From positions 1 to 61,650 of the IMG/VR virus record IMGVR_UViG_3300047476_000161: a stretch of DNA of 61,650 nt. One strand, given 5' to 3'. The number at the start of each line of letters is the position of its first letter. Position 1 is the first letter of the stretch. This document shows, piece after piece, positions 1 through 8,079 of the stretch. Made by a program: the position numbers and the translations under genes. Origin of the DNA: a virus. Under the pieces are notes generated by a model. It saw only the letters and a program-made list of their open reading frames with translations, was not told the DNA's origin and did not search any database.

Positions 1-18
1 TTGATTGTCTGGGTATCT

Positions 19-984
19 TCATTCATTTTCTAGTTCTTCCAATTCTTCTTCGCTTAGGTTTTCTGCATCATACTCGGCCTTTTCACGGTCGAGTGCAGCT
101 ACAATAGTTTTGCACAAGAACCTGTAAGCGTCTGCATCATTGTCTTGGCTACCTTCGTGGCCACCTGGAATCCAAGTCTTGCGAGTGCTGTGCATAAACG
201 AATCGATAAACACACCCTTGAGGTAGTCTGTTAGTAACTCAATCAGTTTAGCATCTTCATTTTCTGCAAGCATCTCACCTGCAATTAGTTTAACATCAAC
301 AAGACGGCTATAACGATAAGCATCGCCCTGTAGGTATCGTGCGGCTTTATTGACGCTTCGATAATGATGTAGGCGCTCGAAACTCAATGTGCGAGCAATA
401 AACTGTTGTCGTCGTTCTGCAGGAATGTCTTTAAGGAACGGCAATAGTTCTTCATCAGGGTTACGCATAAGGTCAAGTAGTGCAGGTAGGTCCGCAATAA
501 TCTCTTTAAACCCGTAGCTGATATAATTGTTGCCCCAGCCGTGCGTACCTTTGCCATCACCTACATACTCTTCAACCTTGTAGTTAGCAAGGATATCATC
601 TACTACATCCTTACGGAACATTGTAAACTGTAGCTTAGTGCCGCGAACACTCAGTCGGTCTTCGTGCACTGCTTCGAAAAACAATTCTTCACTAAAGTCT
701 TTCTTTGTAACTGCAATGTCGTGATACTCGTTATCACCCACATCAAGCTCGTCAAGGTCTTCTCGAATAGCACTAAGGATTAGATTAAGTGCAACACCAG
801 AACTATTCTCGCCGCCGCCGTAATCGTTATACTCGCTAGTAAATGGAAGTAGCAGAGGTCGATATAGACTAGTAGTGTAGCAATGACTGTCATCACGCTT
901 GTCCTCAAGGACAAACACATACACAGGAGAACCAGCAGTAATGTGCAGGCTAGTTAGTCCGCAAGTTTTGTTCCAGCAACCCAT
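19..984 (-). CDS. conserved phage protein of unknown function (321 aa)
   Basis: I do not recognise a characterised family. The N-terminus MGCWNKTCGLT is a Cys-containing start that I associate with uncharacterised proteins of large tailed phages. The protein is soluble, without signal peptide or membrane segment, and ends in a very acidic tail (EELEELENE). The ATG is supported by a TAAGG Shine-Dalgarno nine bases upstream. It is the last of a run of small minus-strand early-type genes and closely follows the 48-residue gene at 993-1139. Function is unknown. Confidence 0.8.
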   Translation of the reverse strand: MGCWNKTCGLTSLHITAGSPVYVFVLEDKRDDSHCYTTSLYRPLLLPFTSEYNDYGGGENSSGVALNLILSAIREDLDELDVGDNEYHDIAVTKKDFSEELFFEAVHEDRLSVRGTKLQFTMFRKDVVDDILANYKVEEYVGDGKGTHGWGNNYISYGFKEIIADLPALLDLMRNPDEELLPFLKDIPAERRQQFIARTLSFERLHHYRSVNKAARYLQGDAYRYSRLVDVKLIAGEMLAENEDAKLIELLTDYLKGVFIDSFMHSTRKTWIPGGHEGSQDNDADAYRFLCKTIVAALDREKAEYDAENLSEEELEELENE

Positions 985-992
985 ATTATACC

Positions 993-1139
993 TTACTTGT
1001 AATCTGCTCGACGCAGGAATTTAACAGGACGATTAATGTAAACGCCAGAGTGTAGCTCACGTTTACACAACCACCACGCACTATGATTCAAACCCATCCC
1101 GCCCGGAATGTAGTTCACGACAAATTCTGTCATTTCCAT
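993..1139 (-). CDS. small hypothetical protein (48 aa)
   Basis: The reading frame is open further upstream, but that part overlaps the gene at 1144-1524. The ATG at 1139 lies five bases after that gene's stop, so a 48-residue product (MEMTEFVVNY...) is preferred. A second in-frame ATG at 1133 is possible, and the ribosome binding site is weak for both. The product is rich in aromatic and basic residues with one Cys. It belongs to the early cluster transcribed from the promoter at 1555-1583. No function recognised. Confidence 0.55.
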   Translation of the reverse strand: MEMTEFVVNYIPGGMGLNHSAWWLCKRELHSGVYINRPVKFLRRADYK

Positions 1140-1143
1140 TTTA

Positions 1144-1524
1144 TTACCAGTTGTTACGGTCGTTAAGCCCAAGAGCGTGTTTTTCTTCATCGCTCAACTT
1201 TGCAAATGCTTGGCGACGCAGATTGCTCAGGCGTTCTGCTTCTGCACGTTCTTCTGCCTTGCTTTGCAATTCCCATTCGAGGTTTTCAAGGAAGGATTGC
1301 GAAGTAGGATTGTGTGCTACTGCAAACACATATTCATCGCGAGAATCAAGGTCACGGAGGTTGAACATTCCGTCGCGAACTTGCAGTTCAAAATTGTTCT
1401 TAGTAGTTGCTTCTTCTAACGCTTGCATCAAACGAGTAGGATATGCAGCCTGTTCTTCTGCAAGTTGGCGGGCAAGGAAAGCATCGCGTTCTGCTTGCAA
1501 TTCTGCCTTAGTCTTACGTGCCAT
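1144..1524 (-). CDS. small coiled-coil early protein (126 aa)
   Basis: This is a highly charged, Ala/Glu-rich protein with heptad-like stretches at about residues 5-40 and 85-115, so a coiled coil is likely. Its C-terminus (FAKLSDEEKHALGLN) resembles that of the neighbour at 1575-1865 (LAKLTPEEKRVLNLT), suggesting a shared C-terminal motif or duplication. A strong sigma70-like promoter (1555-1583) sits just upstream, so early expression is likely. Function unknown. Confidence 0.75.
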   Translation of the reverse strand: MARKTKAELQAERDAFLARQLAEEQAAYPTRLMQALEEATTKNNFELQVRDGMFNLRDLDSRDEYVFAVAHNPTSQSFLENLEWELQSKAEERAEAERLSNLRRQAFAKLSDEEKHALGLNDRNNW

Positions 1525-1554
1525 TTTCTACTCCGTTTTGTTTACAATACAAGT

Positions 1555-1583
1555 ATTATAGCGCCAATTGAATTTTAGGTCAA
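1555..1583 (-). promoter_or_regulatory. sigma70-like early promoter
   Basis: On the minus strand TTGACC (1578-1583) and a perfect TATAAT (1555-1560) are separated by 17 bp. The start codon of the 126-residue gene is at 1524, leaving a normal leader. The -35 box overlaps the 3' end of the upstream gene. Confidence 0.8.
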
Positions 1584-1865
1584 ATTGAGCACTCGTTTTT
1601 CTTCTGGCGTTAGTTTGGCAAGGGCCGATTTACGAAGCGCCTTTGCTTCTTCTGCCTGACGTTTAGCTTCCATTGCCTTAGCATCATCAATCTTGTGTTG
1701 AGTCCACCAAGTGTTAGTTTCTTTATTTTTTAGTACTTTGTTATTAGGATCAATTCGCTCGAGTTCTGCTAGTGCACGGCAGGCAATGCGAGCGAGTTTA
1801 TCACGCAATTCCTTGCCGGTATCACGGGCAGGTGTGTAGTCTGGTTCATAGCTCATACAGGGCAT
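1575..1865 (-). CDS. small charged early protein (96 aa)
   Basis: This is a charged, mostly helical protein with a Lys/Ala/Glu-rich second half. The first ATG has a good AAGGAG Shine-Dalgarno, so MPCMSYEPD is taken as the start. The C-terminal motif AKLTPEEKRVLNL is shared with the adjacent 126-residue protein, so the two may be diverged duplicates or carry the same short interaction motif. No known function. Confidence 0.75.
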   Translation of the reverse strand: MPCMSYEPDYTPARDTGKELRDKLARIACRALAELERIDPNNKVLKNKETNTWWTQHKIDDAKAMEAKRQAEEAKALRKSALAKLTPEEKRVLNLT

Positions 1866-1890
1866 AATCTTCTCCTTTGTGTAATTACTG

Positions 1891-2175
1891 TTAAACTTTG
1901 CGCCAGAGTTGGAACTCTACACGGAACAAAGTGATAGCAAAACCACGTACTTTAGTATTAGTTGGCTTACGAACGCCAAACCACTTAGCACCCTTGACCA
2001 CATCGAAGCCTACATCGGCAAAATCTAGAGCAAAGGAACCGGCAATCAAAACAACCATCAAGGGCCAAAAAACAGTAGCAAAGATTACTACTTGGCAGTC
2101 CTCGCGTGGCGTGCGAACAGCGGCAATAGCTTGCAGAACAAAAATAACTGCCACGTAACCAATTGCATATTCCAT
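1891..2175 (-). CDS. small membrane protein (94 aa)
   Basis: Two hydrophobic segments (about residues 3-20 and 30-52) suggest an inner-membrane protein, followed by a basic, presumably cytoplasmic C-terminus. The start is set at the ATG at 2175, six bases after an AGGAG Shine-Dalgarno; the frame's upstream TTG is less likely. It is expressed from the promoter at 2209-2237. It could be an early host-takeover or membrane-modifying protein, but that is a guess from position and topology. Confidence 0.7.
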   Translation of the reverse strand: MEYAIGYVAVIFVLQAIAAVRTPREDCQVVIFATVFWPLMVVLIAGSFALDFADVGFDVVKGAKWFGVRKPTNTKVRGFAITLFRVEFQLWRKV

Positions 2176-2208
2176 CTTCAACTCCTGTTTGTTGCTGTCT
2201 ATGTATGT

Positions 2209-2237
2209 ATTATAGCAGTTTTGGATTTATTGAGCAA
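2209..2237 (-). promoter_or_regulatory. sigma70-like early promoter, conserved-spacer family
   Basis: TTGCTC (2232-2237), a 17-bp spacer and TATAAT (2209-2214) on the minus strand. The spacer AATAAATCCAAAACTGC is almost identical to those at 46921-46949 and 47210-47238. The spacer contains the TAA stop of the upstream 45-residue gene. It drives the membrane protein at 1891-2175. Confidence 0.8.
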
Positions 2238-2364
2238 ATTGTTCTGTAGTACTTTTGTAGTTAATTAGGAATTCTACCATTTGGGCAAAGTTGCGCTCTG
2301 CTTGCTGGTCACGTTGTAGCCATTCTTGTTCAGTTGCTTCGAGGATAGAGGCTGCATAGTTCAT
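2227..2364 (-). CDS. short hypothetical protein (45 aa)
   Basis: A short gene read directly from the sequence: ATG at 2364, stop TAA at 2227-2229, preceded by an AGGAG Shine-Dalgarno (AGGAGTTTTACAATG). The product begins MNYAASILEATEQEW and ends TEQFAQ. It is acidic, Gln/Glu-rich and probably helical. Its last codons form part of the downstream promoter's -35 and spacer. It fills what would otherwise be a gap between two early genes. Function unknown. Confidence 0.65.
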   Translation of the reverse strand: MNYAASILEATEQEWLQRDQQAERNFAQMVEFLINYKSTTEQFAQ

Positions 2365-2385
2365 TGTAAAACTCCTGTTTTAAGA

Positions 2386-2583
2386 TTAAGCGACTTTGCG
2401 CTGGGGGAAAGAAATAACGTTTTGGGCTGGAAAGTTGGAGCGATCCAGGGCGAAACATACTGCAACTTCGTAAACATCGAATGTTGCATAGTACGTATTG
2501 TTACGATACACAGTATAACACTTTTCGTTTACTTTGTAAACTTCTGCATTAGTAATGCAGCTTTTGATGAGCAGTTTATTCAT
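2386..2583 (-). CDS. small hypothetical protein (65 aa)
   Basis: The ATG at 2583 is preceded by an AAGGAC Shine-Dalgarno. The product (MNKLLIKSCI...) is basic and aromatic-rich with two Cys and no recognised domain. A TATAAT lies at 2614-2619 but its -35 region is poor, so the promoter is uncertain. It is a member of the early cluster. Confidence 0.65.
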   Translation of the reverse strand: MNKLLIKSCITNAEVYKVNEKCYTVYRNNTYYATFDVYEVAVCFALDRSNFPAQNVISFPQRKVA

Positions 2584-2659
2584 TGCAGTGTCCTTTGCGC
2601 TGTAACTGTAGTTATTATACAGTCACTTCTAGCTCAAAAGACACTTTGATAGAAAAAAT

Positions 2660-3124
2660 TTAGTGTTGTTTTTTCGCCGCAATGTAGGCGTTGTTTTCTA
2701 TCCATTGTAAGGATTTTGTAAGGAATCCCCACTCGCGTTGTTGACGTCCGGGCATAAACAATGTCCAACATTCTACACCAGGATCTACTTCGATGCGATG
2801 GAAACTTGTAGCACTGCAAGTCCTAAAGTGACCAGGTCCGCGCCACTTTTGCATTTCACCGATCTTCTTGCCTTTGCCGTCAAACATCGGCACCCATTCC
2901 CAGTAGCCGCCTTTTAGTACTAAGGTAGCATAAGGCCAAGGGTGGTCGTGGAGGTCATCGGGGTCAGACTTTAAAAACTTGTGCAAGAACACATTAAACG
3001 GAAAACGCTTTCTATCTTTAAGGAATAGGTAATAGCGTTCAAGGTAAGGTTCGTTGCTTTCACGGTCTAAAATGATGCGTTTTCGACCTAGTTTTTCGAG
3101 GATTTTTGCAATAAAATGGATCAT
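2660..3124 (-). CDS. cupin-fold protein (154 aa)
   Basis: The central motif DDLHDHPWPYATLVLKGGYW looks like cupin motif 1 (HxH...G): residues LHDHPW followed by a beta-strand run and KGGYWEWVP. A second His-containing strand (SFHRIEV) and a later E/W-rich strand complete a small double-stranded beta-helix pattern. Metal binding is likely; the substrate is unknown. The start has AAGGAG upstream and a near-consensus early promoter (3144-3172). It could be a metal-dependent isomerase or dioxygenase, or a non-catalytic binding protein. Confidence 0.65.
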   Translation of the reverse strand: MIHFIAKILEKLGRKRIILDRESNEPYLERYYLFLKDRKRFPFNVFLHKFLKSDPDDLHDHPWPYATLVLKGGYWEWVPMFDGKGKKIGEMQKWRGPGHFRTCSATSFHRIEVDPGVECWTLFMPGRQQREWGFLTKSLQWIENNAYIAAKKQH

Positions 3125-3143
3125 AAGTGCTCCTTATGATCCT

Positions 3144-3172
3144 AGTGTAGCATACTGCTAATTAAATGTCAA
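3144..3172 (-). promoter_or_regulatory. sigma70-like promoter for the cupin gene
   Basis: Perfect TTGACA (3167-3172), 17-bp spacer and TACACT (3144-3149), with an AAGGAG-equipped ATG at 3124. It lies between the peptidase gene and the cupin, so it starts a new early unit. Confidence 0.8.
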
Positions 3173-3173
3173 A

Positions 3174-4001
3174 TTAGCGTTTAGGTCTAAACACCCTAAT
3201 TCCGCCTTTGCTTAAATCGTAACCACTAGGCCAGCTAATAGTTACATCACCATCGCTAGGGTTATTGTTTTTACCACTGCTAGGTGTTTGGTTACCTCCG
3301 CAAAACGTAACCTTATTTCCTTGCCTAGTATAGATAAAGTTAACGTGACTGAATGGCCATAACACTACATCGCCTGGCTGTGCATCTTTTGGATTTACTT
3401 CTGTGTTGATTAGGCTAGCTGTTTGCCTTGCACCTGCACATTGGTAATATTTGTATCCAGAGTTTTTAAGAGCAAAGTTAACAAAACCTGCACACCAAGC
3501 AGTTTGATCAGTATTCCAGCAAGCACCGGGACCGATGCCTAGATTCTTCCAAATACCCGTAATGTTTGGATTGCTAGGTCTTCCGCCCTGCCCGCTTTCA
3601 CGCCACATACCCCTTTTAGCTTCTTCGAGAATTTTATTAAGGAAAGGAATAATGTCTCCTGCTGCTGCTTCGGAACTAGGTGGAAGTTCTTTTGCATCAG
3701 TTGCATCTTCAGGAGGTGGGTTATAGTTACCTTTAACACCTGCTTCACTTGCTGCTGCATTTTGAAATGCGCCTGGGTTGGCCAAGTAATTATCTGTAGA
3801 TGCGTTAGCCTCTGCTTGTTTAACAGGATCAATAGTTACTGCGGGGTCTGCAGAAATACTAGAAAACGCAGAGCTTGCCCCAGGCTCTTCCCATAGCGCA
3901 ACTAATTTGTTATTAGCATATACGTTGGTACTATGGAAAACATCCTTAACTTCCGGTAAGCCGGAATCGCCTTGACTAGTTGATCCTGTTACGTATGGCA
4001 T
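3174..4001 (-). CDS. PAAR-like spike tip fused to NlpC/P60-type peptidase (275 aa)
   Basis: Residues 1-40 resemble a PAAR tip (DVFHSTNVYANNKLVALW, compare phage and T6SS PAAR proteins). A Pro/Ala-rich linker follows (about 45-115). Residues about 150-275 look like the Cys/His hydrolase family known as TIGR02594 (CHAP/NlpC-P60 type): WCAGFVNFAL has the Cys nucleophile, AQPGDVVLW the family's PGD turn, SHVNFIY the His, and FCGGNQ the GGNQ signature. The likely role is sharpening the tail spike and cutting peptidoglycan at injection. The gene abuts the Sm-like gene (two-base gap). Confidence 0.7.
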   Translation of the reverse strand: MPYVTGSTSQGDSGLPEVKDVFHSTNVYANNKLVALWEEPGASSAFSSISADPAVTIDPVKQAEANASTDNYLANPGAFQNAAASEAGVKGNYNPPPEDATDAKELPPSSEAAAGDIIPFLNKILEEAKRGMWRESGQGGRPSNPNITGIWKNLGIGPGACWNTDQTAWCAGFVNFALKNSGYKYYQCAGARQTASLINTEVNPKDAQPGDVVLWPFSHVNFIYTRQGNKVTFCGGNQTPSSGKNNNPSDGDVTISWPSGYDLSKGGIRVFRPKR

Positions 4002-4003
4002 AA

Positions 4004-4297
4004 TTAAGCAGGCATTGCAATACCAGTAGTAGCTTGCATATACTGGCTACCGACTTGGCTGTTAGTTGTGCCAATCGCTAGCACGTGTTGTAGTTTAATC
4101 TTAATGCTGTTCTGCACATCGCTAGTTAGCATAAAGGGTGTTAGGGCAGGACCTTGTGGCCCCATACCTAGACTAACTGGCTTACTAATATTTAGGTAGT
4201 CTGCTGTTTCGTCTTCTAAACGTGCAACAACTTCCTCTCCTGATACTAGCTTTAGGCTGATGATATCGCCCACTTTGTAAGGTACTGTAATTAACAT
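4004..4297 (-). CDS. small Sm/Hfq-like beta-barrel protein (97 aa)
   Basis: The N-terminal half (VGDIISLKLVSGEEVVARLE) reads like an Sm-type strand pattern in which a hydrophobic strand is followed by an SGEEVVARL turn. Similar small proteins occur in aquatic T4-like phages without known function. The Shine-Dalgarno is AGAGAG. RNA binding is only a possibility suggested by the fold-like pattern. It lies between glutaredoxin and the spike-tip gene. Confidence 0.5.
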   Translation of the reverse strand: MLITVPYKVGDIISLKLVSGEEVVARLEDETADYLNISKPVSLGMGPQGPALTPFMLTSDVQNSIKIKLQHVLAIGTTNSQVGSQYMQATTGIAMPA

Positions 4298-4318
4298 ATG
4301 TGTCTCTCTGTAAAATGT

Positions 4319-4564
4319 TTAAGCAGGATGTTTAGCTGTCCACGCTTTTAGTTGTTCAAATCCGCCGATGCACTCGTCGTCAATAAAGATCTGAGGAACG
4401 GTACGAGGAATTTGACCAATTCTCTGTGATAGTTCTGCAATCATTGCTTCCCTATTGTCTGCACTGATATAGTGTTCAATGTAGTCCCAATTTCTAGCTT
4501 TGAATAAATTCTTAGCTTGTACGCAAAAAGGGCAAGCGTCTTTAGTGTAAATTTCTATCTTCAT
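4319..4564 (-). CDS. nrdC: glutaredoxin
   Basis: An 81-residue thioredoxin-fold protein with redox motif CPFC (C11, C14), the cis-proline TVPQIF and the GG(F) glutathione-binding turn. In T4-like phages such a protein re-reduces ribonucleotide reductase. Here it is immediately downstream of nrdB (three-base gap), which supports that role. Length and motifs are typical of phage glutaredoxins. Confidence 0.9.
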   Translation of the reverse strand: MKIEIYTKDACPFCVQAKNLFKARNWDYIEHYISADNREAMIAELSQRIGQIPRTVPQIFIDDECIGGFEQLKAWTAKHPA

Positions 4565-4567
4565 ATC

Positions 4568-5668
4568 TTATAGTGCAGGTAGTGCATCGTAGTCGATGCT
4601 GTCGCCCATAACACCAATTACATAGTTTGTTGATTCATTTTCCTGCAATGCTGTTTGCTTCTTGCTAGGATCGCTGTGTTTATTAAACCAAGGAATAGGA
4701 TTACTCTTAGGGGCAGGTAGAGTGTATTTAATGCCAATGTCTGCAAGAGCAGCTTTAGCAGTGTAATCTACGAACTCTTTAAGAATAGGAGCGTTCAAGC
4801 CGATGACAGGTCCTTTGATAAACAGGTAATCTGCCCATTCCTTTTCTTCACGGATAACATCTAAGTATAACTGGTATACTTCTGCTTCGCACTCTATTTT
4901 TGCTCGAGCAAAGCGTGGATCTTCCTTAACAACTTGATTGATAAGATAAGCAGTCCAGTCTTTGTGTAGTAATTCATCTTGTAGAATTAAGCCGATGATG
5001 TTGCCGTTACCAATAAAGATTTTGTTCTCTACCATTGCAAGGCTTGTAGCAAATGATACCATAAAGCGGAATGCTTCTAGTGCATAGCTTGCATTTAGCG
5101 CAAGCCAAATTGCCTTGATATGCTGTGGCTCCAGGACTTCTAGACCGATTTCTTTTTGGCAGTTGATAACGTGTAGTGCATCATAGTAACTGCCTACGCT
5201 ACTTGCCATTTCAACAATAGGCTTAGTGTCGTGAATAGTGTTAAACACTTCCTTAGGCACGTTGTAGATGTTACGGATGATGTGACTGTAGCTACGGCTG
5301 TGGATGTTTGTTTCAAAGAAACTCCAATTATACATTAGAGCTTCTAATTCAGGTAGACTTACAACTGGCGTGAATACTTGCGCCGGGCCTCGGCCTTGTA
5401 AACTATCCAATGCAGTCTGGCGAAGTAAGTTGCTAGTAAAAATGTGCTTGACAGCATCGCTAGCGTCTTTAAAGTCACCTGCGTCTTTGGTTAAGCTAAC
5501 TTCTTCGGGAACCCAAAAGAAGCCACGTGCGGTTTGTTCAATCTTTTGAATCTTAGGATATTTAACTTCTTCGAATCTCTGGATAGTAACTGGACCTTCT
5601 GGGTCCAGGAACATCTTTCGGCTCAAGTAATCTGTTTTTGTAGTTAAATTATATTGTTGTTTACTCAT
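4568..5668 (-). CDS. nrdB: ribonucleotide reductase class Ia beta subunit
   Basis: A 366-residue R2 protein that houses the di-iron/tyrosyl-radical cofactor. The segment FETNIHSRSYSHIIRNIY carries the iron ligands Glu and His and the radical Tyr (equivalent to E. coli Y122), and LLHKDW carries later ligands. It forms the active reductase with NrdA just upstream (15-base gap). The start codon has no Shine-Dalgarno, and a promoter at 5677-5705 ends eight bases before it, so a leaderless second transcript is predicted in addition to nrdA readthrough. Confidence 0.95.
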   Translation of the reverse strand: MSKQQYNLTTKTDYLSRKMFLDPEGPVTIQRFEEVKYPKIQKIEQTARGFFWVPEEVSLTKDAGDFKDASDAVKHIFTSNLLRQTALDSLQGRGPAQVFTPVVSLPELEALMYNWSFFETNIHSRSYSHIIRNIYNVPKEVFNTIHDTKPIVEMASSVGSYYDALHVINCQKEIGLEVLEPQHIKAIWLALNASYALEAFRFMVSFATSLAMVENKIFIGNGNIIGLILQDELLHKDWTAYLINQVVKEDPRFARAKIECEAEVYQLYLDVIREEKEWADYLFIKGPVIGLNAPILKEFVDYTAKAALADIGIKYTLPAPKSNPIPWFNKHSDPSKKQTALQENESTNYVIGVMGDSIDYDALPAL

Positions 5669-5676
5669 AGTCTAGT

Positions 5677-5705
5677 ATTATACTTATAGCTTGCAAGATT
5701 CGCAA
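5677..5705 (-). promoter_or_regulatory. promoter inside nrdA 3' end, start-proximal to nrdB
   Basis: TTGCGA (5700-5705), 17-bp spacer and TATAAT (5677-5682) on the minus strand. Only eight bases separate the -10 box from the nrdB ATG at 5668, so transcription would start at or within a few bases of the ATG. Confidence 0.6.
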
Positions 5706-8011
5706 TCGTCTCCGTAGTCTTCTTCGGCTGCTTGGATAAACACAGGAGCTTCTTCTTCCTGCTGTGCTTTAGACCCTGACTTGTTAATCAAACTGTAGTA
5801 GAAGGTCTTGATACCCCAATGGTGTGCCAACATTAAGTTCTTAGCAATTAGAGTAGCAGGAACTTTTCTGTCAATGAAGTGAGCAGGATTATAGAATGTG
5901 TTAGTGCTGATACTTTGATCCGTATAGGCAGAGATAACTGCCGCAGTCTTTAGGTATCCAACACAATCAGTCTGTTCCCACATTAGCTGATACTTGTTCT
6001 TTAGCTTGTGGTACTCGGGTACAACTTGTGTAAATGAGCCAGCCTTAGATTCCTTAGTTGAAATTAAGCTCATTGGCATTTCGATACCGTTAGTAGAGTT
6101 AATAACAACTGAGCTAGACTCAACCGGAGCAACTGCACTATTAGTTGCATTGCGGACCCCGTACTTGATCATCTCAGCACGTAATGGCTCCCAATCTAAT
6201 TCAGGAGTAAAGTCTGTTAATTCATTAACACCGTTGGCACGTAATTCCCAAGGGAATTTACCTTGTCCATAACGTGTCTTGTCGCTATGTAAGCACTTGC
6301 CGCGTTCTTTAGCTAGTTCTACACTAGCTTCTGTTAGGTAATATGATTGATGTTCTTGCCAAGATTTAACTTCTGCTAGTGCATCCTTGTCTCCGTAACG
6401 TAGGCCGCGCTTGGCGTGCCAGTATGCTAGGTTAGTAATACCAATACCTAGAGGACGGATCTCATCGTTGCTTAACTTAGACTGAATAGATAAAAAGTCT
6501 TGATAGTCAAGAATGTTATTAAGGCTGCGATGCAGAATGCGGCAAGCACGACGCATATCTTCTGGATTTCTGAATGCTCCCCAGTTGATACTACCGAGTG
6601 TACATAGCGCAATGCGGCCGGTATCGTCGTCAAGACGCTTAAAAGGAACAGTAGGTAATAGGATTTCACAGCATAAGTTACTTTGATAAATGGTATGGTA
6701 CTCAGGATCGAAAGGACCTTGATTCATTACGTTATCGATGAACACTAAGTACACACGACCTGTATCAGTGCGCTCTTTAAGGATGCCGCCTTTGAATACA
6801 TCTTCTGCATTCATTGTCTTTTTACGGAGGCCGGGTGTGTTCTCATACTTTACATAGAGTTCTTCAAACAGTGCAGTGTTTGAGTAGAAGGCTTCGTATA
6901 AGTCAGGAACTTCATTAGGATCAAAGAACGTTATGTTTTCTTTGTTTTTAAATCGTCTGAAGAAGAAAGCACTAAGCACAACCCCATAATCCAAATGACG
7001 GACTCGGGTTTCTTCTGTTCCTTGGTTGTTCTTAAGGACGATAAGATCATCAAACTGATGATGCCAAATAGGATAAAAAACTGTAGCACTAGCATTACGA
7101 ATACCTCCTTGTGAGCACGAACGTAGGTCACCGAACCACTTCTTCAAGAATGGAATCATACCTGTGTGCATAATTTCGCCTCCACGAATAGGCGAACCGA
7201 GCGGGCGTAGGCGACCAATCTCTAAACCAATGCCGGCACGTTTGCTAGCATACTTGGCCATCATTTCGCCCGAAGCAAAAATAGAGTCCAAATCGTCGTC
7301 GGAGCGAATAAGAACGCAGGATGAAAATTGCTTTGTAGGAGTGCCCAGGCCTGCAAGCACAGGAGTAGCAAGAGTAAACAAACCGTCGCTAGCCGCATTA
7401 TAATATTCCTTAATGTAACGAAGACGAGCAGCGTTAGGTTCCTCTTTATGGAACACAGTAGCGGCTGCTACCATATAACGAACCTGCGGAGTTTCGTAGA
7501 TTTCTTTAGTTGCACGATTGCGAACTAGATACTTTTCAATTAGTTGTTCGATAGCTGCATAGCTATACTGTTCATCTTTTTCGTGGTCGATGATATCTTC
7601 CATCTTATCCCAGTCGGCTTCTGTATACCACTCTAATAGTTCCGGGGTATATAAACCAACTGCAACGTTCTTCTTGACGATATCGTATAAGCGTGGAGGA
7701 TCGTAATCTCCGTATACATCTTTACGTAACATACTTAGACGTTGCTTGCCTGCTACGTATTGATAATTAACGTGACCGATATCCGAATTAGACTCTACGT
7801 CAATCAAATCTACAATAGCACGTAATGTAATTTCGTCGATTTCTTTAGTTGTAATCCCATCATAGAAATGAGGCTGTGCCTTAATCTCTATCATAGATTG
7901 ACTAACGTCTGCGATTCCTTTACATACCTTTGCAATTTGAGCTTGCCACTTTTCAACGGCTAAGGGCTCTCTTCGTTCGTCCCTTTTTATTACAAAAATT
8001 TGTTTAGACAT
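5684..8011 (-). CDS. nrdA: ribonucleotide reductase class Ia alpha subunit
   Basis: A 775-residue R1 protein that reduces ribonucleoside diphosphates for phage DNA synthesis. The N-terminal ATP-cone (VIKRDERREPLAVEKW) is present, so dATP control is possible. Active-site segments are FSSCVLI, NLCCEILLP (thiyl-radical Cys with Asn/Glu) and ALCTLGSINW. The C-terminus ends DDCESCKL, the mobile CxxC pair reduced by glutaredoxin. The ATG at 8011 is preferred over an in-frame GTG nine bases upstream because AGAGTGAGA precedes it as Shine-Dalgarno. Uninterrupted by intron or intein. Confidence 0.96.
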   Translation of the reverse strand: MSKQIFVIKRDERREPLAVEKWQAQIAKVCKGIADVSQSMIEIKAQPHFYDGITTKEIDEITLRAIVDLIDVESNSDIGHVNYQYVAGKQRLSMLRKDVYGDYDPPRLYDIVKKNVAVGLYTPELLEWYTEADWDKMEDIIDHEKDEQYSYAAIEQLIEKYLVRNRATKEIYETPQVRYMVAAATVFHKEEPNAARLRYIKEYYNAASDGLFTLATPVLAGLGTPTKQFSSCVLIRSDDDLDSIFASGEMMAKYASKRAGIGLEIGRLRPLGSPIRGGEIMHTGMIPFLKKWFGDLRSCSQGGIRNASATVFYPIWHHQFDDLIVLKNNQGTEETRVRHLDYGVVLSAFFFRRFKNKENITFFDPNEVPDLYEAFYSNTALFEELYVKYENTPGLRKKTMNAEDVFKGGILKERTDTGRVYLVFIDNVMNQGPFDPEYHTIYQSNLCCEILLPTVPFKRLDDDTGRIALCTLGSINWGAFRNPEDMRRACRILHRSLNNILDYQDFLSIQSKLSNDEIRPLGIGITNLAYWHAKRGLRYGDKDALAEVKSWQEHQSYYLTEASVELAKERGKCLHSDKTRYGQGKFPWELRANGVNELTDFTPELDWEPLRAEMIKYGVRNATNSAVAPVESSSVVINSTNGIEMPMSLISTKESKAGSFTQVVPEYHKLKNKYQLMWEQTDCVGYLKTAAVISAYTDQSISTNTFYNPAHFIDRKVPATLIAKNLMLAHHWGIKTFYYSLINKSGSKAQQEEEAPVFIQAAEEDYGDDCESCKL

Positions 8012-8079
8012 TATTCTCACTCTGTTATTTTATTGTTCGGTATTTAAGTAGTTGTCATATTCAATAACAACTGCTTTTA

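Noticed and set aside
1151-1561. Plus-strand 136-codon open frame opposite the 126-residue early gene
   Set aside because: Basic, Ser/Arg-rich and without a Shine-Dalgarno; it mirrors the real minus-strand gene.
8012-8020. GTG as start of nrdA
   Set aside because: A Shine-Dalgarno fits the ATG at 8011 better, and the ATG matches the usual N-terminus of the ATP-cone.
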